Source: Saxidomus purpurata (Eukaryota; Mollusca; Bivalvia; Venerida; Veneridae). From it: 64,000 nucleotides of DNA. The notes under the pieces are model-generated. The model ran no database searches, was not told the DNA's origin, and saw only the letters and a list, made by a program, of their open reading frames with translations. A program made the translations under genes and the position numbers. The first letter of the stretch is position 1. Each line of letters begins with the position of its first letter. Shown piece after piece: positions 11,401-20,400 of this stretch. The stretch is from NCBI GenBank assembly GCA_022818135.1, contig JAFMSR010000005.1, forward strand, positions 23,451,272 to 23,515,271, in the 5' to 3' direction.

Positions 11401-14400
11401 ACAAAGATTTGAATTTTAAATATATATTATAAAAAAATGATATCATCTTCATCTGGACCAAATCTACCAAGGTTGCTACCCAACAAGGTGATGCTAAAGG
11501 TTATTAAGGAAATCACTTGTTTGGGAAAGTCCCTGGTTGCAAAGGAAGTCCGAAGTTGCTAAAGAAGTAACAAACGACTGCTGCCGGGAACTATTCGTTA
11601 GGGTTAGAAACCTAAAGTAACTGGCCCGAAAATACAGATTTTTCCTTAAACCAGAGAAGATCGAGTATCAGTGCCTCTGATTTAGAAAAGACAAAGATGT
11701 CTCTTCTATTGATAGGCGTCGTGAATCTTTGCTGGGCGCATTTTGAATTTTTTAAATGTGGTGTGAAAGAGATTCATCCCGCAACAAGTCGTTTTCCGGA
11801 GTTTGGTATCTTGTGGTTTATAAAAGACATTATTATTCAACTTTACAATATGACACAAGGTATGAGATCAATTGCGCACATTATATGAAACAGGTAGTCT
11901 AAGAGCTAATACAAAGCATAATAGAGCCAATATGACAAAAGCAGGGCCAATACGAGAAAAAAGGGCCAATATAGAATTCAAGCATTCTGATTGGTTTAAA
12001 AGAGAGGGCCAATACGGAGAAGTAACTTTCGTTAGATTTTTAAACGACGCCATTTTGTTTCAGTTGATATGCAGACTTTTTTAAACTCTAAAAAAAATTG
12101 ATAAATATTTCTTCTGTGTCGCACTGTAATTGTGTTAAAAATAAGAGATGTAACTCGGGGATATATCTAAGATTAGCCTACTTGGATATGGTTATAGTGC
12201 ATGATTTGTTGTGATCATCTAGTCGGTGGTTTGTTCTTTGGCTACTATCTTTTGCAAATTCTGCTTCAAATATTAGCTACAATTAAGAAATGCAATAATT
12301 TTAATTCCTTGTTGTAAATATTACCGCGCTAAGTATATTGAATACTCTTTATAATAACACAACAAATGTATGTTTGCAGTTGCGGATCGGTTTATAGTCC
12401 AATAGGATGTGTCTATAAGTAACAAAGGAATTTTTACAGGCATGGTCTTCGAAACTAGATACATTCATTATGGTATTATTTTACGGACATTAGTGAAATG
12501 AACCTTCAAATGGGAAAGTTTTTCCAATATCTTAGTAGGGAACAGTCAGTGTTAAGAAATATCAAAATCAAGTGACGTTTGAGTCTTTTTGGCTCGCAAA
12601 TTTATATTTTCGATATGAAGCTGCCTGAAAACAGTATGGCATCATGGTGTGTTTTTATTTAATAAAATTTTAAATATGAGAAGTTTTCTGTGCAATTAAC
12701 ATAACTTAAAATGCACTTTTCTTGCAGAGTGGTTGGAACAAAACCCATTGTGTCAAGCTGTTGAAACTGCTAGTAGTTCAGGCTTTGGAGAAGGTAAATT
12801 TGAAAGAAGTGGTTTTCTTGATACCCTCCTTCTTGCTGTAAACTTCTTTAGACTGATATTGTATGACCCCAAGTGCTGTCCTTTTTTGTCTGAATGACCA
12901 TATCAGTGAATTGTTGACGTGGACAGTTTCAATTTTATGCACATGAGCCAGAACCATAAACGGTCCTGAGATATACTGCGAATTACATTTTTCACCTCTG
13001 TAGCTACAGTAATATGAAACGTATTGCAAGTTATGAAGTGTAAATTGTGGAGTAGGAGCATAATTGTGAAATTATGAATTATTAAGTATGAAGTATGAAC
13101 TATAAAGCGTGAAGTATGAAGTCATCGCCGGTCTTTCGTACTCTTCAATCTGTTCAGAATTCCTTTACTCTTCACTTGGAAATCAGAATTGTAAGCAATA
13201 ATGATGGTGTGGAAACATGCTAGATCTGTACATTTTAAAACCCCTTTTTTTTCTTAAACTGTAATTGGTAAGGTGACAATCCAATAGTATTTAAAGATTT
13301 CCCTTGTATGTTTTAATTACAAGTTGCAATACATTTAAACACAAAGAGTTCTTTGGGCCAGTAGAGTTTAGCTGATGTTACACTCACGGGAAATCATCTT
13401 GATACTATGGCATTGCTTTATCCAACATAGTTTGCAAGATTTTCAAAAAAATAATCATGAAACAAAGATTTGAATTTTAAATATATATTATAAAAAAATG
13501 ATATCATCTTCATCTGGACCAAATCTACCAAGGTTGCTACCCAACAAGGTGATGCTAAAGGTTATTAAGGAAATCACTTGTTTGGGAAAGTCCCTGGTTG
13601 CAAAGGAAGTCCGAAGTTGCTAAAGAAGTAACAAACGACTGCTGCCGGGAACTATTCGTTAGGGTTAGAAACCTAAAGTAACTGGCCCGAAAATACAGAT
13701 TTTTCCTTAAACCAGAGAAGATCGAGTATCAGTGCCTCTGATTTAGAAAAGACAAAGATGTCTCTTCTATTGATAGGCGTCGTGAATCTTTGCTGGGCGC
13801 ATTTTGAATTTTTTAAATGTGGTGTGAAAGAGATTCATCCCGCAACAAGTCGTTTTCCGGAGTTTGGTATCTTGTGGTTTATAAAAGACATTATTATTCA
13901 ACTTTACAATATGACACAAGGTATGAGATCAATTGCGCACATTATATGAAACAGGTAGTCTAAGAGCTAATACAAAGCATAATAGAGCCAATATGACAAA
14001 AGCAGGGCCAATACGAGAAAAAAGGGCCAATATAGAATTCAAGCATTCTGATTGGTTTAAAAGAGAGGGCCAATACGGAGAAGTAACTTTCGTTAGATTT
14101 TTAAACGACGCCATTTTGTTTCAGTTGATATGCAGACTTTTTTAAACTCCTGCTGATATCTTATTTTACTAAGTTAAATACAAATAAAATTGTTATTGTT
14201 GGTCTTGGGCCAATACGACCATCCTCGGACAAATAACAAGGCCAATATGAAATCACTTGATTAATAACATTATATAACTATAGTGAAAAATGAATCTTTG
14301 AAATGTGACTAAACTTCTTCATTATGCATGTGGGGTTTCTTATAGCATGTGAATATGTGAAAAGAAATGAAGGAGTTAGAGTGTAAACACATTTTTGTTA

Positions 14401-17400
14401 AATAAGGGGCAAGAACTCTAAAATAACTTATCCGATCAAGCTCATACTGTGGTAATACATATTCTTTGTAAATACATGTATGGTAAGAATTAGTGAAGAA
14501 ATGAAGGTCCAAGGGTGTAAACATAGTTTAATGTTGCATTATTAGCTCACCTGACCACGAAGTTATCATATGGTCATGGTGAGCTTTTAGGTTCGTCGAG
14601 TGTCCGACTTCCATCACTAATTCGTCCGTCCGTTCACAAGTAGTTTGTTTACACTCTAGCATCTACACTTTTGGAACAATCATAATAAAACTTAATAAAA
14701 TGTACATGACCACAAGACCTCGGATGAGTTCGATTATGGAGTTTATCGAATTAGTACTTCCTGAATTATGGCACCTGATTTAACAAAAAATGCAAGATTT
14801 AACTATGTTTGTAAACACTCTATGACCTTCATTTCTTCATTAATTCTTATCATATTTACAGAGAATGTGTATGACCATAAGATCTCGGATCAGTTCAATT
14901 AGGGGCTCGATCGGATTAGTTCTTCCCCTGGTTTAAACAAAAAGCAAGATTTAACTAATTTTACACTCTAGGACATTCCTTTCTTCACTAATTCTAAACA
15001 TTTTTACAGAGAATGTGTATGACCATAAGATCTCGGATGATTTCAATTATGGGCTTGATCGTATTTGTTCTTCCAGAGTTATGGCCCTTGATATAACAAA
15101 AAATGCAATATTTAACTATGTTTACACTCTAGCACCTCCATTTCCTTTTTAATCCTTATAAAATTTACAGAGAATGTGTATGACCTTAAGATCTCGAATA
15201 AGTCAAATTATGGGCTTGATCGGATTAGTTCTTTCAGAGTTATGGCCCTTGATGTTAAAAATTCTTTATTAAACTATGTTTACACTCTAGCACCTTCATT
15301 TCTTCACTAATCCTAATAATATGTTCAGAGAATATGTATGATTATAAGTTCTCGGATGAGTTCAATTATGGACTTGATCGGATTAGTTCTTCTAAAGTTA
15401 TGGCCCTTGATTTAACAAAAATTGCAATATTTAACTGTGTTTACACTCTAGTACCCTCAATTTTTCACTTATCCTAATCATATTTAAAGGTCCACTACTA
15501 AGCGAAAATTAAGTGACAGTTATTTCAATGGCAAGTACATTACCTTATGGAAGACACTTAATTATGAAGATTAGGTGAGCGATATATGGGCATCTTGTTT
15601 CATTATGAGTGATTCAAAGATGTAGATGTAAGAGTGTAAACAAACTAATTGTGGACGGACGGACAGCCGTACGACCAAAACCGGATATTCTCCAATTCTA
15701 AAAGCTCACAATTACCACTTCGTGGTCAGGTGAGCTAAGAAAAACTGAGATTGTAGAATCAGAATATGTCTGTCGTCCGTTAGTCGCCCATTATTGTTTT
15801 CAGACAACATCGACTCCTAAACTACTGGATCAATTTCAAACACTGAAATGTATAAGAAAAAATAAAAATCTTCTTGTTAGAAAACACATGGATAAACTGA
15901 GACAATTTGTGCAGCATTGTTCTTCACAGATTTTGTTCAAATCATGACCATAGGGACGAAATTGACCCTGTCCTAGTTGCTGTTTTTAAACATGTATAAT
16001 AAGATAAAAAAAACTTAAAACCCCAAAACCCCCTCGGTGTGGTGTTGGTTATATCCCTTTTTTTTATAATTTTTCTCCATACATTTTTACTCCTAAGTCT
16101 CCAGCTGAGATACTTTGTATATAGCATTATACAGTCCTCTACCAAGTTGTTTTAATCGTATTCCTTGGGCCAAAATTGTCCACACACGGGGATCTATTGT
16201 TTTACATAGACATTTTGTCAAAAATTAGATCCCTGAAGATAAGATATGTAACAATCTGGAGTAGTCAATTACCAAGTTCCTTTAAAGCATCCACCAGCGG
16301 TCGAAACAGACCCCGCCCTGTGTGTTTCAAAATTTCAAAATCTTCTTTTCAGAAACTACAAGATCTAGAGCTAAAGATATTTCATTTGTAATATTGTGTA
16401 GCGATCCTTCAACTTTAAATTAAAAAAAAATAACCCTGATTCCAAAATGGTTTACGCCTCGGGTTATTTGTTTAATACTTTAAACTCTTCTTGTCAGACA
16501 CTGCTAGGTCCGGAGATTAGATATTTGGATTGTAGACTTGTGTGGTGGTCCTGTACAAAGTTTTATTTTCAGTTATATCCCTGGCCTCTAAATAATCCTG
16601 CCAAAGATGTTCCTGTTCACACCTATGAACATCTTAGAAAGTCTGGAAATTTGGAAACTGAAAGCCATAGCGTTTAGATATTTGATTTGAAGTACCGTGT
16701 ACTGGTCCTCTAGCAAGTCTGTTTATATCGTAACCCTTAAATTTTACCTCCTCGAATGATTTAGTTTGGTAATCTGTTTGTTTGAAGTTTTGGTATCTGT
16801 GACTTTGACCTTAGTTGTACTGAGGTGAGCAAAACTGTGTCATTGTGTGAACCACAACCTGTTTCTATTATTTTTAATGATTGTTTCCAGTGTCCATAAC
16901 ACATGAAAGTCACATTAGTCATTTCTGAGTAGACATCCATTCATTAGCAGGTTTTTAATATGTAATAATCAGCCCATGCAATCACTTTCAGAAAAAGGCG
17001 AAGGTTCAGTTATTTGCACCCCTCCCCCCTCCCCCCGTAGAAAAAAACAACGAAAAATCTGTGGCATGTAACTAGGAATAATTGTAGAACATTTTAAAAT
17101 CAGAATCACATAGCCGGCTTTACTCCGCATTGACATTAAAAAGGTCTTACTTTAGTGCTTCACTAACCCCCTTAATAACATAGAAACAATCGGGAAAATC
17201 TCTAGGGACATTTTCTCCAACTACACCGGGATATTTCAACTTAAGGTATAAAAAGTATTTTTGAGTGAAAAATGGAGAGAAACAAAACAACAAAGCAAAA
17301 CTGATCCATGGCATATGCTTGCAAATAGACATTAGGCACTCCAAATGATGTAAACAATCATGTACCCAAACAGTGTGTCTGTAATAAGAAATGTACACAA

Positions 17401-20400
17401 CTGTGTTACGTGATGGTATTTCAATAATCTCAAACATTAAAACAGGTAAGGCACCATATAGTAAATACTTTACATTTTATTTGTAATTGTAGATTTTGAC
17501 CATGTGTCCGAATACAGCGACATTTATGACAACGCTCCCGAAGACTATATCATTCAGAATATCATGAAAGTTCAGACGGAATATAATCGGTCTATAGCTT
17601 CACAGACAATCAACAGAGATGAAATTAGAGGGAGGGTGCGAACATTTCTGCATAAGAAACAAAATATTTCTAACCATGAAGAGTTGACTAACGTCTTTAT
17701 GACATTGATAATAGGCGACAGGGGGCAAACAGATAGTTCAGCTCGTGACCTGAAGGAGACATTAGATAGTTCAGGTAGCTATGATATTCAAAATTTAATT
17801 TGAAATAAAAACATATTGAAGTAGTTTAAAATCGAATAAATCTGATACTATATTGTTTATAGAATCATACACCGGTATAGGCAGTTAACGATTAAAAAAA
17901 TAAGAATTAGATTTTCTTCTTAACTATTAAATCAAATTATTTGATTTCCACTCTACAAAACTTTAACACCTACAATAGAAAAGTATAAAAAGTGTATCCA
18001 TAGTTTCTACGTAAAATATTAAAATTCTGTAAATCAAAAACTGACTGTTTTATTTACTGAAGAAAATCTACGTAATTCTTTTACGCAGGTTTTCTTCAGT
18101 AAATAAAACAGTCAGTTTTTGAGCGCATGACAAGTGTTACTGTTAAATATTTTCACCTATCAATTGAAAATCCTATACAATTTTGAGGTAAATATTTTTT
18201 ATACTTCCCCCAGCTTACGGAGAGCACATATATTGTTACTTGAGGCTTACACAGACACATATCTTTAGTGTATTGAATACAGTATATGCGTAATAGGGCA
18301 TTTATATCTAATGCACACGTTAATTTATTTGACGTCTGGTTGCTGAAATCCTATTTCAGGATGACATTGGCACAAAAAACAAAACGCCCAGTCTAATAAA
18401 AAATGATAGTAAAATCGAAATGATTAAAAAGTGCAACACGACTTATAATATAGTTAATCTTTTCCATCAAGAAACGTAAAACTGGGTGGGATTTCCATAC
18501 ATTTAGAAGAGTATAGGAGTTATCTAATCTAAGGAAATTAGTTATATCTAGTTCCTGCGTTGTCACGTCTTGTTATCGTGATTGTGTCAATGGTGATAGT
18601 ATTTATTGTCTCTTTTTAAAATCAGTCTGTATCTATAAACTCAGTTAGAGCATGCAGTAAGTTTTATTTCTACAACAGCCTATGGTCTGTAATGAAAACC
18701 TCATATTGGTTACTTATATTAAGACAAACTGTAAGAAGGTTAAAATATATATTCTTCGCAATGAGATCACCGTGAAACAGACAAGCCCACTTTATCTATT
18801 GATTCCGTTATCTTTTTTTTCCCCTACCCCAAAATCCCAATAATGCAATAAACTTTGTCTTTCGTTTTTGCGCAAACTTTGTTAACACAATATTTTATGC
18901 GAAATGTGAAATTGCCTTAAGGAGGTCATAGTTCTGTGGAATTTAAAGTGGAATTATGCGCTTTTTTTTCAAGTAAACATCCAGCTGAAATAGGTGTTTG
19001 TAAAAAGGGGTAGAGGAAATAATAGCTTTTAACCCAATACGCCAAACTCTTCTTGCTACTAGTACGAAATATTAACTTTCCAAATAATTATAACTTTTCC
19101 TATTTGACTGGGGCAGTCTTTAAAAAAGAAACAACTGCATGAGTTGCTCCCCATTTACTGCCGAAATATCTACCAACAACAACGACAACACAAGGGTGAT
19201 CACTGCGAAGAAAGGAACTATTATTTTATTAGTCCGATTTTTTATTTCTAAAGCACCAACTTCAAATACTAATGCGGCATTATCATTAATTCAACACATT
19301 TAAATGCACAGCAACCGAAAATTGCTTTTATAAAATTGTCACCAAAAATACACTATGTGCAGTAAGATGCGCATAATGTCACTTTAAGTAACAAACCAGT
19401 ATCTTAGCAAGCAAAAATGGAAATGTATGTATACCATTCCGATTCTATGGAAGGCCGGTGGGTCATGCTTATTGCTAAATGCTTTTTGCTAATTGCTTTT
19501 TGCTAAATGATTTTTGGCATGCTACTTGGTAATTGCTTTTTGCAAATTGCCTTTTGCTAAATGCTTGTTGGCCGGTGGATCATGTAAATTGTTAACTGCT
19601 TTTTGCTTACTGCTTTTTGCTGACTGCTTTTTGGCCGTTAATAATTATTACTAAATGCTTTTTGCTAATTGCTTTTAGCAAATTGCTTTTTGTAAATAGC
19701 TTTTTTTCAAAATGCTTTATTGCTAGTTGCTTTTTGCAAACTGCTTTTTGCTGATTCCTTTTTGCTCACTGCGTTTTGCTAAATGCTTTTTGGCCGGTAA
19801 TTGCTAATTGCTTTTTGCTAACTGCTTTTTGCTAATTGCTTCTATCTAACTGCGTTTTGCTAAATGCTTTTTGGTCGGTGGATCTTGTAAATTGCTAATT
19901 GCTTTTTGCTAAATGCTATTTTACCGATAATTGCTAATTGCTTTTTGCTTTTTGGCTGGTGGATCGTGTTAATTGGTAACTGCTTTTTGCTAAATGTTCA
20001 TTTCTAAATGCTAAATGTTATTCGCCAAATGCTTTTTGCACAATAAACATATTGTATTGTAATGCTTTTCTTTAGGTTAAAAAGCAATAAGCAAAAAGCA
20101 ATCAGCAAAAAACAATTAGCAAAAAGCAATTTGCAAAAATTAGTTTGCATAAAGAAATCAGCAAAAGGCAATAAGCATTTAGCAAAAATCAATTAGCAAA
20201 TAGCTAAGCAATTAGCAAAAAGCTATTAGCCAAAAGCAATTAGCAAAAAGCAAGTAGCAAAAAGCAAGTAGCAAAAAGCAATGAGCAAAAAACAATGAGC
20301 AAAAAACAATGAGCAAACAGCAAATTGCAAGAAGCAAATAGCAATTAGCAAAAAGCAATTAGCAAAAAGCACTATGCAAAGAGCAATCAGCAAAAGGCAA

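Larger units (their letters stand above)
10029..14149. repeat. Two-copy tandem duplication, 2060/2061-bp unit
   Basis: Copy 1 is 10029-12088 and copy 2 is 12089-14149. By eye the copies are near identical; the one difference found is a C/T tract (C2T9 against C4T8, about 11,180 and 13,240), which makes copy 2 one base longer. Both junctions share a TAAAAAAAATTG start, so microhomology could have mediated the event. The unit includes one 66-bp exon of gene A. Low divergence means a very recent duplication or an assembly artefact. Confidence 0.95.

Noticed and set aside
11697..12084. Open frames of 61-70 codons on both strands, repeated at 13758-14145
   Set aside because: They repeat only because the 2.06-kb unit is duplicated. 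They overlap on opposite strands, have no domain and lie inside an intron of gene A.
17147..17437. 96-codon minus-strand frame upstream of gene A exon 3
   Set aside because: Mixed hydrophobic composition without a domain, splice context or conservation clue. It lies within a gene A intron.
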